A stretch of DNA of 34,729 nucleotides from Pseudooceanicola lipolyticus. GTDB lineage: Bacteria; Pseudomonadota; Alphaproteobacteria; Rhodobacterales; Rhodobacteraceae. Of the stretch, positions 7,477-15,442 are shown one piece after another; position 1 is the stretch's first letter; every line of letters begins with the position of its first letter. The notes under the pieces are model-generated. The model did no database searches. It had not been told where the DNA came from and was given only the letters and a program-made list of their open reading frames with translations. The translations under genes and the position numbers were made by a program. The stretch spans positions 1 through 34,729 of the forward strand of contig NZ_PGTB01000031.1 in assembly GCF_002786325.1 (NCBI RefSeq). The letters are read 5' to 3'.

Positions 7477-7620
7477 ATGCCAGATCACCGGTCCCGCTTT
7501 GGGCACGGGTGTGTCCTGTGTCTGCTTGGCGGTTATGCGCCCGGCGCCGTGCCTTCCCAATGCCGGCCAGCACGCCTGATCTGCCGGCGCGCATTTCCCA
7601 GACCCTGGAGACCTGTATGA
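7477..7620 (+). CDS. Possible 47-residue leader ORF
   Basis: The ATG follows an excellent ribosome-binding site (GGGAGGA with a 6-base spacer). The frame runs 47 codons, MPDHRSRFGHGCVLCLLGGY and on, and its TGA overlaps the next gene's ATG as ATGA, an arrangement used for translational coupling. The product is rich in Arg, Pro and Cys, has no recognisable domain, and its codon use (AGA, CCA, CTT) is unlike neighbouring genes. It may be a translated leader that controls the dehydrogenase gene, or chance. Confidence 0.35.
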   Translation: MPDHRSRFGHGCVLCLLGGYAPGAVPSQCRPARLICRRAFPRPWRPV

Positions 7621-8903
7621 CCCAAAGCATCCCGTTCGAGATGAACAACCTGGAAATGTCCGACAAGGCCAAGCCGCTGCTGGCTGCGGTGATCCGGCAT
7701 ATCGAAGAGAATGTCGCGCCGATCACCGAGGAGTTTTATCGGCTGGGCGAAGGTCGCACCAATCGCTGGTCCTATGCGCCCGGACAGCTGGAATTGCTGG
7801 ATGGCGCCAAGAAAAAGGCAAAAGAATCAGGGCTTTGGAACTTCTTCCTGCCCAATGCCGAAACCGGCGAAGGCCTGTCGAACCTGGATTATGCCTATAT
7901 CGCCGCCGAGCTGGGCAAAAGCCCGCTGGCGCCCGAGACGCTGAACTGTTCGGCGCCCGATACTGGCAATATGGAGGTGCTGGAACGGATCGGCACGCCG
8001 GCGCAAAAAGAGCGCTGGCTCAAACCCTTGCTGGCCGGCGAAATCCGCTCGGCCTTTGCGATGTCGGAACCCGATGTGGCCTCGTCGGATGCGCGTAACA
8101 TCTCGACCCGCGCGGTGCTGGAAAACGGCGAATGGGTCATCAACGGCGAAAAATTCTATATCTCGGGTGCTGGAGATCCGCGCTGTAAGATCATGATCGT
8201 GATGGTAAAAACCTCGCCCGAGGCCGAAACCTTCCGCCAGCAGAGCCAGATCCTGGTGCCGATCGACACGCCCGGTGTCGAAATTGTCGGGCCGATGCAT
8301 GTCTTCGGCCATGATGACGCGCCGCATGGCCATATGCATATCCGGTTCAAGGATGTGCGCGTGCCCGAAGACCACATCCTGTGGGGCGAAGGCCGCGGCT
8401 TCGAGATCAGCCAGCTGCGGCTGGGCCCCGGCCGCATCCATCACTGCATGCGCTCGATCGGCGCCGCGGAAAAGGCGCTGGACCTGATGATCGCTCGCGG
8501 CGTCAGCCGCGAGGCCTTTGGCAAGCGCATCGTCGATCTGGGCAAGAACATGGAAACCATCAGCCGCGCCCGCATCGAGATCGAGGCGATGCGGCTGATG
8601 GTGCTGAAGGCGGCCAAGGCGATGGATACGCTGGGCAACAAGGAGGCGCGCATCTGGGTCAGCATGATCAAGGCGATGGTGCCGGAAAAGGTGTGCCAGA
8701 TCATCGACCAGGCGATGCAGGTGCATGGCGCGGCCGGCCTGTCGCAATGGACCCCCCTCTCCGGCATGTATACCGCGCAGCGGACATTGCGCTTTGCCGA
8801 TGGTCCGGACGAGGTGCATCACCACGTGGTCGCCCGTGCCGAGTTGCAGGACTACCAGAATTCGAACCGCCGCCAGGCCGCGGTGCGCGGATCGGGCACG
8901 TGA
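7617..8903 (+). CDS. ACAD10/11-type acyl-CoA dehydrogenase
   Basis: 428 residues from the ATG at 7617 (GGAGA 6 bases upstream); upstream in-frame codons to 7509 lack a good site. It is an FAD-dependent acyl-CoA dehydrogenase most like the dehydrogenase part of human ACAD11: MSEPDVASSDARN (149-161), SGAGDPRCKI (183-192), GEGRGFEISQLRLGPGRIHHCM (257-278) and DGPDEVH (395-401), where an Asp stands at the place of the usual catalytic Glu. ACAD10/11 proteins and the bacterial LvaC act on 4-hydroxyacyl-CoAs after phosphorylation by an APH-type kinase; such a kinase is encoded at 19488-20513. It heads an operon with two SDR genes, overlapping a GTG of the next frame by 4 bases. Confidence 0.88.
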   Translation: MTQSIPFEMNNLEMSDKAKPLLAAVIRHIEENVAPITEEFYRLGEGRTNRWSYAPGQLELLDGAKKKAKESGLWNFFLPNAETGEGLSNLDYAYIAAELGKSPLAPETLNCSAPDTGNMEVLERIGTPAQKERWLKPLLAGEIRSAFAMSEPDVASSDARNISTRAVLENGEWVINGEKFYISGAGDPRCKIMIVMVKTSPEAETFRQQSQILVPIDTPGVEIVGPMHVFGHDDAPHGHMHIRFKDVRVPEDHILWGEGRGFEISQLRLGPGRIHHCMRSIGAAEKALDLMIARGVSREAFGKRIVDLGKNMETISRARIEIEAMRLMVLKAAKAMDTLGNKEARIWVSMIKAMVPEKVCQIIDQAMQVHGAAGLSQWTPLSGMYTAQRTLRFADGPDEVHHHVVARAELQDYQNSNRRQAAVRGSGT

Positions 8904-8908
8904 TCGCG

Positions 8909-9682
8909 ATGGACCGGCTGTTCGACCTGACCGGCCGGGTGGCGCTGCTGACCGGGGCGTCGCGCGGCATGGGCCTGGCGATGGCCACCGGGCTGGCGCA
9001 GCATGGTGCGACGGTGGTGATCTCGGCCCGCAAGCAGGACCAGCTGGACGCGGCGGCCGAGCAGATCAACGCCACCGTCGGCGCCCGCCGCGCCCATGGC
9101 ATCGCCTGCAATGCCGGCTACAAGGACCAGCTGGCCGCGCTGGTTGGGGCCACGCGACAGACCGCGGGCAAGATCGACATCCTGATCGGCAATGCCGGGG
9201 TGAACCCCTATTACGGCAAGACCTCGGAAATTCCCGACGATGCCTATGAAAAGACGATGCAGGTCAACGTGCAGGCAAACCTGTGGCTGGCGCAGCTGGT
9301 CGCGCCGGATATGCTGCAGCAAGGCCGTGGATCGATGATGTTCACCTCCTCCATCGGCGCCTTCAAACCCTCGGACATGCTGGGCACTTATGGCATGTCC
9401 AAGCTGGCGCTGATCGGGCTGGTGCGCAACCTGGCGGCCGAGTTCGGGCCCGGTGGCATCCGCTGCAACGCCATCTGTCCGGGCTTGGTTAAAACCGAGT
9501 TCGCGCGTGAATTGTGGGACAAGCCCGAGGTCGAACAGCGGATCCGCAACCAGATCCCGCTGCGCCGCCTGGGCGAAGCCGAGGATTTCGCCGGCATCGC
9601 AGTGTTCCTGGCCTCGGATGCCAGCCGCTATATGACCGGCCAGGCGCTGACCGTCTGTGGCGGATCGAACATGTGGAGCTGA
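8909..9682 (+). CDS. Short-chain dehydrogenase/reductase
   Basis: 257 residues from ATG 8909; a GTG at 8900 overlapping the previous stop (GTGA) would add three residues and is a real alternative. Classical SDR: TGASRGMG nucleotide-binding turn (15-22), IGNAG (93-97), the Ser pair at 147-148 and the catalytic YGMSK (Tyr161, Lys165). The C-terminal VFLASDASRYMTGQALTVCGG is typical of FabG-like 3-oxoacyl or hydroxyacyl dehydrogenases. The coupling to the ACAD10/11-type enzyme suggests oxidation of the hydroxyacyl-CoA it releases, which is inference; the substrate cannot be read from sequence. Confidence 0.9.
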   Translation: MDRLFDLTGRVALLTGASRGMGLAMATGLAQHGATVVISARKQDQLDAAAEQINATVGARRAHGIACNAGYKDQLAALVGATRQTAGKIDILIGNAGVNPYYGKTSEIPDDAYEKTMQVNVQANLWLAQLVAPDMLQQGRGSMMFTSSIGAFKPSDMLGTYGMSKLALIGLVRNLAAEFGPGGIRCNAICPGLVKTEFARELWDKPEVEQRIRNQIPLRRLGEAEDFAGIAVFLASDASRYMTGQALTVCGGSNMWS

Positions 9683-9692
9683 GGAGGTTCGG

Positions 9693-10463
9693 ATGGAACT
9701 GAAGGACAAGATCATCGTCGTCACCGGCGCCGCCAGCGGCATCGGCAAGGCGATGGCTGCCCGGTTTGCCGCCGAGGGCGCGAAACAAGTGATCTGCGCC
9801 GATCTCAACCTCAAGGACGCCGAGAAAACTGCGCGTGAGGTCAAGGGGATCGCGGCCGAGGTGGATGTATCCCGCGAGGACCAGATCGCCGGGCTGATCG
9901 ACTGGGTCGAGCGCGAGGTCGGGCCGATCGACCTGTTCTGTTCCAATGCCGGGATCCTCACCCTGGGCGGCACCGAGGTGGCCAATGCCGACTGGCAACG
10001 GATCTGGGAGGTCAACGTGATGTCGCATGTCTGGGCCGCGCGCCACCTGGTCCCGCGGATGGCGGCCCGCGGTGGCGGCTATCTGCTGAACACTGCCTCG
10101 GCCGCCGGGCTGCTGAACCAGGTCGGCTCGGCCCCCTATGGCGTGACCAAACACGCCGCGGTGGGCCTGGCCGAATGGCTGGCGCTGAGCCATGGCGACG
10201 AGGGCATCAAGGTTTCGGTTCTGTGCCCGCAAGCGGTGCGCAGCGAGATGACGCGCGGCCACGAGGATGGCGTGGCCGCGATCGACGGGATGCTGGAGCC
10301 CGAGGTGGTGGCTGACGCCTGCGTTGCGGCGATTCGGGCCGAGACCTTCCTGGTGCTGCCGCATCCCGAGGTGCGGAGCTATATGCGCAACAAGGCCGAG
10401 GATTACGACCGTTGGATCGGCGGAATGCGCAAGCTGAACCGCGCCTATGGCGGACCGCGCTAG
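9693..10463 (+). CDS. Short-chain dehydrogenase/reductase
   Basis: 256 residues; ATG 9693 follows GAGGAGG by 5 bases and lies 10 bases after the previous SDR stop, so it is in the same operon. SDR marks: TGAASGIG (11-18), CSNAG (83-87), Ser136 in NTASAAG and YGVTK (Tyr149, Lys153). Unlike its neighbour it has a longer C-terminal region (PEVRSYMRNKAEDYDRWIGGM) of the type seen in SDRs with a substrate-covering tail, instead of the Gly-rich FabG ending. The two adjacent SDRs therefore probably carry out different steps. Substrate unknown. Confidence 0.9.
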   Translation: MELKDKIIVVTGAASGIGKAMAARFAAEGAKQVICADLNLKDAEKTAREVKGIAAEVDVSREDQIAGLIDWVEREVGPIDLFCSNAGILTLGGTEVANADWQRIWEVNVMSHVWAARHLVPRMAARGGGYLLNTASAAGLLNQVGSAPYGVTKHAAVGLAEWLALSHGDEGIKVSVLCPQAVRSEMTRGHEDGVAAIDGMLEPEVVADACVAAIRAETFLVLPHPEVRSYMRNKAEDYDRWIGGMRKLNRAYGGPR

Positions 10464-10464
10464 A

Positions 10465-10482
10465 AGGGGGGCGCGCTCCCCT
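10465..10482. terminator. Short hairpin between convergent SDR and tesB genes
   Basis: AGGGGGG-CGCG-CTCCCCT forms a 7-pair stem with one G-T wobble in the 24-base gap between two converging stops. It lacks a T-run, so termination strength is uncertain. Confidence 0.35.
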
Positions 10483-10487
10483 GCCCT

Positions 10488-11378
10488 CTACCGCGCCTCC
10501 GGCTTGCGATAGCGGCGCACCAGCCCTTCCTGCGCGACGCTGGCCACCAGGCTGCCGTCCTCTGCATAGATGGTGCCGCGGTTGAAGCCGCGCCCGTGCC
10601 CGGTGAACGGGCTGTCCATCGCGTAAAGATGCCAGTTCTCGAACTGGATCGGCCCGTGAAACCACATGGCGTGGTCCAGGCTGGCGGTCACCACGCCGCC
10701 GCGGAACCAGCTGATCCCGTGCGGGCGCAGGGCCGAACCCAGCAGGTTCATGTCCGAGGCATAGGCCAGCAGGCAATGCTGCATCGGGGCGCCCTGCCCC
10801 TGTGCCGCCGGCATCCGGAACCACATCTGGTTCACGTCGTCCAGCGGCTTGGGATTGAACAGGTCCTGTGGCTTGACCTCGCGCACCTCGATCGGCCGAG
10901 GCCGCAGGAAGTCGGCGCGCAGGTGGTCGTCCACGGTGTCGGCCTGCGCCGCGCGCCGTTCCGCGCGACTGGCCAGGCCTTCGGGCCCGGCCACCTTGGG
11001 TGCGCTATGCTGGTGGTGCCAGCCGTCCTCGTCGGAATGGAACGAGGCCGACAGGTTCAGGATCTGCTTGCCGTGCTGGATCGCCACCACCCGGCGGGTG
11101 GTGAAACTGCCGCCATCGCGGGCGCGGTCGACGCTGTAGATCACCGGGATCGACGGGTCGCCGGGGCGGATGAAATAGGCATGCAGCGAGTGGCACAGCC
11201 GGTCCGGCACCGTCCGATAGGCCGCCATCAGCGCCTGGGCGATGACATGGCCGCCAAAGATCCGCTTGGTTGTCTCGCCGCCCAGCCCGGTGCCGCGGAA
11301 CAGGTCGACTTCGAGCGTTTCGATGTTCAGAAGATCAAGGAGTTCTTTTGCCGGATCAACCACTTGTGGGCCTTTCAT
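10488..11378 (-). CDS. tesB: Acyl-CoA thioesterase II
   Basis: 296 residues with the double-hotdog fold of TesB: an N-terminal hotdog (LFRGTGLGGETTKRIFGGHVIAQALMAAY) and a C-terminal one (YASDMNLLGSALRPHG, SLDHAMWFHGPIQFENWHLY, RGTIYAEDGSLVASVAQEG). The Asp, Thr/Ser and Gln of the known active site lie in these three segments. It hydrolyses acyl-CoA to free acid and CoA and probably relieves CoA trapping during degradation of an unusual acid. The ribosome-binding site is weak. The gene lies 78 bases downstream of a 25-codon ORF and the serine hydrolase, all on the minus strand, and may be co-transcribed with them. Confidence 0.93.
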   Translation of the reverse strand: MKGPQVVDPAKELLDLLNIETLEVDLFRGTGLGGETTKRIFGGHVIAQALMAAYRTVPDRLCHSLHAYFIRPGDPSIPVIYSVDRARDGGSFTTRRVVAIQHGKQILNLSASFHSDEDGWHHQHSAPKVAGPEGLASRAERRAAQADTVDDHLRADFLRPRPIEVREVKPQDLFNPKPLDDVNQMWFRMPAAQGQGAPMQHCLLAYASDMNLLGSALRPHGISWFRGGVVTASLDHAMWFHGPIQFENWHLYAMDSPFTGHGRGFNRGTIYAEDGSLVASVAQEGLVRRYRKPEAR

Positions 11379-11455
11379 TTGCCACTACGCGCATTCCGGA
11401 ACAGACCTGATCGGCGTCAATCCTGGCAGAGGTCGTCAGGGTGCCGCGGGTGGTC

Positions 11456-11533
11456 CTATTCCGGATCGTCCTCCCATAGCAGCATCTGCACCGGCACGGC
11501 CAGCGCCCGGCGCGTCTGGCCGGCGCCGGTCAT
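11456..11533 (-). CDS. Possible 25-residue ORF after the serine hydrolase
   Basis: The ATG overlaps the hydrolase TGA as ATGA and the frame ends at TAG 11456-11458. The peptide starts MTGAGQTRRALAVPVQM and ends in an acidic WEDDPE. No homology is recognised. The overlap is the kind used for coupling, but the length makes chance quite possible. Confidence 0.22.
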   Translation of the reverse strand: MTGAGQTRRALAVPVQMLLWEDDPE

Positions 11534-12771
11534 TCCACCAGCGCGCCGTGCACCAGCGCCTTCAACTCGGAGCGGCAGGGATACGAGCTGGAGGGGGACA
11601 GCTGGGTCAGGAACACCACGCTGAGGTCGAGAACCGGGTCGATCCAGAAAAACGTCGATGCCATGCCGCCCCAGCTGAAATCGCCGACGCTGCCGGGAAC
11701 ATGCACCCGGCCCGGATCCAACACCACCGACCCGCCAAGGCCAAAGCCGGTGCCCACCATCGGCTGTTCGGCAAAGCTTTGCGGTCCCATCGAGGCGATA
11801 TCGCCGGGCAGATGGTTGCGCATCATGAACTCGACGGTTTTCGGGCTGAGCAGGCGTTCGCCGCGGAACGCGCCCTTGCGGCGCAGCATCTCGGCAAAGC
11901 GCATATAGTCGTCCAGCGTGCCCACCAGGCCGCCGCCGCCGGAATACAGCGTGGCCTGCTCAAAGGGCGAACTGCCGGCCTTGTCCACCAACCGCAGCGT
12001 GTCGTCACCACCCTTGGCCGCGTTCAGCGCCATCGCGTCGCCGGCCAGCGGCGTATAGAGCGAGGCAAAACGGTCGCCGGTGCCCTCGGGCACCCGGAAA
12101 GCGGTGTCGCGGATGCCCAGCGGGTCGAAGATCTGCGATTGGAAGAACTGTGCCAGGCTTTGCCCGGCGACGATTTCAACCACCCGTCCCAGGATGTCGA
12201 TCGAAACGGAATATTCCCAGCGCGTGCCGGGCTGGAACGCCAGCGGCAGCGCCGCGACCTGTCCGACCAAGGACTCAAGCTGCCCCTGATCGGGGCGGAA
12301 CAGCAGATCGGCGTCATCCATCGCCGCCGGCAGCACGCCGGGGTTGAACGGATAGCTGAGGCCACTGGTATGGGTCAGCAACTGGTGCAGCGTCGGTGCC
12401 GGTGCCGGTTCGGTCTGGTCGATGCGCACCGCCTTGGGGATCAGCGCCTGCATGTCGTTGAAGGCGGGGATGAAATCCGAGACCGGCGCGTCCAGGTGGA
12501 ACAGGCCCAGCTCGGCCAGCATCATGACCGCAACCGAGGTGACCGGCTTGGTCATCGAGTACAGCCGCACGATGGTGTCGCGCTGGAACGGCAGCCCCTG
12601 CTCGACACTGCGCAGACCGGTCGAATTGAAGAAGATCTCGGCCCCGTCGCGCGCGATCAGGATCGAGGAACCGGCAAATTTGCGTTCGCTGACATAGCGA
12701 TCCATCCAGCCGGCAATCCGCTCCAGCCGGGCGGGATCGACGCCCTTGCTGCTGGGTTCGGCGGTTCTCAT
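11530..12771 (-). CDS. Serine hydrolase of the class C beta-lactamase / esterase family
   Basis: 413 residues from ATG 12771, behind GGGGAGGA; an upstream in-frame extension to 13032 has no domain and no good start. The beta-lactamase fold is shown by the S-x-x-K motif SMTK (Ser72, Lys75), the Tyr motif in TRWEYSVS, and a C-terminal FSWGGMASTFFWIDP strand at the KTG-equivalent. Members of this group (EstB, CubicO-like) are mostly esterases acting on short esters or lactones rather than beta-lactams. No signal peptide is visible, so it is probably cytoplasmic. It lies upstream of tesB on the same strand, consistent with a role in ester or lactone opening, which is inference. Confidence 0.88.
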   Translation of the reverse strand: MRTAEPSSKGVDPARLERIAGWMDRYVSERKFAGSSILIARDGAEIFFNSTGLRSVEQGLPFQRDTIVRLYSMTKPVTSVAVMMLAELGLFHLDAPVSDFIPAFNDMQALIPKAVRIDQTEPAPAPTLHQLLTHTSGLSYPFNPGVLPAAMDDADLLFRPDQGQLESLVGQVAALPLAFQPGTRWEYSVSIDILGRVVEIVAGQSLAQFFQSQIFDPLGIRDTAFRVPEGTGDRFASLYTPLAGDAMALNAAKGGDDTLRLVDKAGSSPFEQATLYSGGGGLVGTLDDYMRFAEMLRRKGAFRGERLLSPKTVEFMMRNHLPGDIASMGPQSFAEQPMVGTGFGLGGSVVLDPGRVHVPGSVGDFSWGGMASTFFWIDPVLDLSVVFLTQLSPSSSYPCRSELKALVHGALVE

Positions 12772-13264
12772 GTTCCGTCTTCCTCCCCGCTGTGTCAGCC
12801 CGGATCGCCGCTCGGTTCCCGGGTTAGACCGACTCGTCTTGTGGCCCTCTCCCTTGGCCACAAGACCGCGATTCCCTCCGGATGTCGAGCCATCCGCATC
12901 ATGGGATTTGCTGCGGATTTTCCACTGCGCGCGGGGCAACGTCAGGGGCCGCCTCATGGCGCGGCCTGTGTTTGCTTTCCACCATGCGACAGCGCAAGGC
13001 GGCGCTGCCGGCCAGATCTGGCCGGATCGCAATCGTCACGGTTCATCTACTTGTCCCCCAAATGCATTTCGCCGCCGGTGCCCGCATGCACTCCCAAGCC
13101 GGTCTGCGCCGGCGCTTGTCGGAGTGGTGGGCGTCGGGCGACGTCCCGTTGTTATTGACTGTGTTAAAAGCCTAAAGCTAGGTACGCGAGAGTGTTCCCA
13201 CGCCGCGATGCGCGTGTCAAACTTGCTGTGCCGCCGCCGGGAAAAAGACAATCAGGGGGAGAAC
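12772..13264. other. 493-base gap with three inverted repeats
   Basis: No convincing gene on either strand. It holds a perfect 11-base inverted repeat, GTCTTGTGGCC (12836-12846) with GGCCACAAGAC (12856-12866); a 7-base repeat ATCCGCA (12892-12898) with TGCGGAT (12912-12918); and a perfect 18-base palindrome CCGGCCAGATCTGGCCGG (13008-13025). The first lies 65-95 bases before the hydrolase start. None is followed by a T-run. They may be operators for the divergent hydrolase and GST genes or remnants of a mobile element. Confidence 0.5.
13155..13184 (+). promoter_or_regulatory. Candidate promoter of the GST gene
   Basis: TTGACT, an 18-base spacer and TAGGTA in a locally AT-rich stretch, about 80 bases before the start codon. 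The -35 is good and the -10 moderate. Confidence 0.4.
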
Positions 13265-13870
13265 ATGAAGCTTTATTTTGCGCCCAGAAGCCGGGCGGTG
13301 CGGATCGCCTGGCTGCTGGAAGAGCTGGGGCTGGATTACGAGCTGGAGCGGTTCAGCCTGGGTGACAGGACGATGCGCGAACCCGGCTATCTGGGGGTGC
13401 ACCCGATCGGCCGGGTGCCGGCGCTGGAGGATGGCGATGTCACCATCTTCGAATCCGGTGCCATCGTCGAATACCTGCTGGCCCGGCACGGCAAGGGCCG
13501 TCTGCGCCCGGCGGTCGACTCGGCCGATTTCCCCGCTTACCTGCAATGGCTGCATTACTCCGAGGGCATGATCATGCCGCAGGTGAATGTGATCATGGTT
13601 GAAACCGTGTTCCTGCCGCCCGAGCGCCGCAACGAGACCAATGTAAAGCGCGCGACCAAGCTGTTGAATCAAATGCTGTTGGCGGTGAACGCGCATATGG
13701 CCGGGCGCGACTACCTGGCGGGTGACTTTTCCGGCGCCGATATCATGACCGGCCACGCGGTGATCGGCGCCGAGGGCATGGGCATCGATTTTGCCGACAA
13801 GCCGAACCTGGTGCCCTATGCCGAACGGCTGAGGGCGCGCCCGGCGTTGCAAAAGGCGCTTGCGCTTTAA
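13265..13870 (+). CDS. Glutathione S-transferase family protein
   Basis: 201 residues from ATG 13265, preceded by AGGGGGAG; the longer in-frame reading to 12746 crosses the regulatory gap and is rejected. The N-terminal thioredoxin-like domain has MKLYFAPRSRAVRIAWLLEEL with a Ser/Arg at the usual glutathione-activating position, the cis-Pro loop IGRVPALEDGD and the glutathione-binding FESGAIVEYLL (about residues 64-74). The C-terminal all-helical domain ends with the N-capping-box-like FSGADIMTGHAVI. Many bacterial GSTs serve detoxification or catabolic isomerisation; nothing here fixes the substrate. It is a single gene, convergent with the liv operon. Confidence 0.9.
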   Translation: MKLYFAPRSRAVRIAWLLEELGLDYELERFSLGDRTMREPGYLGVHPIGRVPALEDGDVTIFESGAIVEYLLARHGKGRLRPAVDSADFPAYLQWLHYSEGMIMPQVNVIMVETVFLPPERRNETNVKRATKLLNQMLLAVNAHMAGRDYLAGDFSGADIMTGHAVIGAEGMGIDFADKPNLVPYAERLRARPALQKALAL

Positions 13871-13883
13871 GGGGGCTTTTTGG

Positions 13884-13954
13884 GGCACAGGTCCCGGATC
13901 ACGTCCGGGACTGCGGTGCCGTGAAGCTTCGCCGCCCCGGCCGCGGCGCCGGGG
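13884..13954. terminator. Two strong hairpins between GST and livF
   Basis: Hairpin 1: GTCCCGGA-TCACG-TCCGGGAC (13891-13911), extended by an outer GGCAC/GTGCC stem (13884-13888 with 13916-13920). Hairpin 2: CCCCGGC (13935-13941) with GCCGGGG (13948-13954). They occupy the gap between converging genes. On the plus strand a CTTTTTGG tract comes before, not after, the stems. Probable 3'-end structures; termination mechanism unclear. Confidence 0.5.
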
Positions 13955-13982
13955 TCTGCCGCCCTCGCCGACAGTCCGGCCG

Positions 13983-14684
13983 CTACACTTCCAGCCATTC
14001 CTTGCGCACGTCTTCGCGCTGTTTCAGCTCTTGCGGCGTGCCTTCGAACACCACCTGGCCATGGCCCATGACATAGACCCGGTGGGCGATATCCAGCGCG
14101 ATCGACAGTTTCTGTTCAACCAGCAACGTGGCAATGCCGCGCCGGGCGATTTCCTGCAGCAGGGACGCCACCCGCTGCACCATCTGAGGGCTGAGTCCCT
14201 CGGTCGGTTCGTCGATCATCACCAGGTCCGGGTCGCCCATCAGGGTGCGGCACATGGTCAGCATCTGCTGTTCCCCGCCGGACAGCACCGAGGCCTCGAC
14301 ATCGGCACGTTCGCGCAGGTTTTCGAACAGGTCGAACATGTCGGCCATCGACCAGCGCCCCTGCCCGTCCTTCTGGCCCGGTTTCAGCCCCAGGATCAAA
14401 TTCTGCCGGGTGGTCAGGCCGGGAAAGATATCGCGGTTCTCGGGCACATACCCGATGCCCAGCTTGGCGATCTCGAAGGCCTTGCGCCCGGCGATTTCGG
14501 CGCCCTTGAAGACCACCGATCCCACTGGCGGGACCTCGCCCATCACCGCTTTGCACGTGGTCGAACGCCCCACCCCGTTGCGACCGAGAAGTGCAACGAT
14601 TTCACCCTCTTCTATGGAGATATTCACCCCCTGCAGGATGTGCGATTTGCCGTAGTAGGCGTGCAGGTCGCGGACTTGCAGCAT
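13983..14684 (-). CDS. livF: LIV-type ABC transporter ATP-binding protein LivF, Walker A Lys replaced by Arg
   Basis: 233 residues, normal LivF length. It is one of two nucleotide-binding subunits of the importer. The signature LSGGEQQ, the Walker B LVMIDEPTEGL and the LLVEQ switch region are intact. The P-loop, however, reads GRNGVGRST: the invariant Lys is Arg40. The codon is CGT, three base changes away from AAG and two or more from any Lys codon, so this is not a single read error. The partner LivG keeps its Lys. The gene is last in the operon; its ATG overlaps the livG stop (TGATG). Activity of this site is uncertain; an asymmetric transporter with one working site is possible. Confidence 0.93.
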   Translation of the reverse strand: MLQVRDLHAYYGKSHILQGVNISIEEGEIVALLGRNGVGRSTTCKAVMGEVPPVGSVVFKGAEIAGRKAFEIAKLGIGYVPENRDIFPGLTTRQNLILGLKPGQKDGQGRWSMADMFDLFENLRERADVEASVLSGGEQQMLTMCRTLMGDPDLVMIDEPTEGLSPQMVQRVASLLQEIARRGIATLLVEQKLSIALDIAHRVYVMGHGQVVFEGTPQELKQREDVRKEWLEV

Positions 14685-15442
14685 CAGTGTTCCGCCTCCA
14701 GCGCGGCGCCCAGATAGGCCTCTTGCACCCTGGGATTGGCGCGCACCTGTTCGGGTGAGCCGGTGGCGATGATCTCGCCATAGACCAGCACCGAGATGCG
14801 GTCGGCCAGGTCGAAGACCACCCCCATGTCATGTTCCACCATGACCAGCGTCTTGTCCTCGGTCACGGTGCGGATCAGGTCGACGATATAGTCGGTTTCC
14901 GAATGGCTCATCCCCGCGGTGGGTTCGTCCAGCATGATCACGTCGGCGCCGCCGGCTATGGTGATGCCAATTTCCAGCGCCCGTTGCTCGGCATAGGACA
15001 GCACCCCGGCAGGCAGCTCGGCGCGTGCGGTCAGGTTGATCTGGTCGAGGATCCGGTGGGTGCCTTCGGTCAACGCACGCGAGCGGCTGACCAGGTTCCA
15101 GAAGGAATAGCGGTAGCCCTGCGCCCAGAGCAGCGAACAGCGCACGTTCTCGAACACGCTCATCCTGGGGAAGATATTGGTGATCTGGAACGACCGGCTA
15201 AGCCCCATCCGGTTGATCTGGAACGGCGCCAGCCCGGTCACGTCATGGCCGTGCAGCCGCACCTTGCCGCTGGTCGGTGGAAACCGTCCGGTGATCAGGT
15301 TGAACAGGGTGGATTTGCCCGCGCCGTTCGGCCCGATGATCGCGTGGCGTTCGCCGCGCGGGATCTCCAGGTTCACCCCGCGGATGATCTCGGTCTTGCC
15401 GAAACTCTTGCGCAGGCCATCCAGGTGCAGCGCGCTGCTCAT
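14684..15442 (-). CDS. livG: LIV-type ABC transporter ATP-binding protein LivG
   Basis: 252 residues, typical for LivG. Walker A is intact, GPNGAGKST with Lys43; Walker B is VIMLDEPTAGM. The signature region reads LSYAEQR, the variant normal for LivG. The LivG-specific insertion around VTGLAPFQINRMGLSRSFQ is present. With LivF it powers uptake through LivH-LivM. The start overlaps the livM stop by 4 bases (ATGA), so translation is coupled. No oddity apart from the contrast with LivF. Confidence 0.95.
   Translation of the reverse strand: MSSALHLDGLRKSFGKTEIIRGVNLEIPRGERHAIIGPNGAGKSTLFNLITGRFPPTSGKVRLHGHDVTGLAPFQINRMGLSRSFQITNIFPRMSVFENVRCSLLWAQGYRYSFWNLVSRSRALTEGTHRILDQINLTARAELPAGVLSYAEQRALEIGITIAGGADVIMLDEPTAGMSHSETDYIVDLIRTVTEDKTLVMVEHDMGVVFDLADRISVLVYGEIIATGSPEQVRANPRVQEAYLGAALEAEH

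Noticed and set aside
11530-12771. True beta-lactamase
   Set aside because: No signal peptide, and the SMTK plus WEYS motifs with a TesB neighbour fit esterase-type members.
12746-13264. In-frame upstream extension of the GST gene and of the hydrolase gene across the 493-base gap
   Set aside because: No domain, no good start, both extensions collide with each other, and the family N-termini start exactly at 13265 and near 12771.
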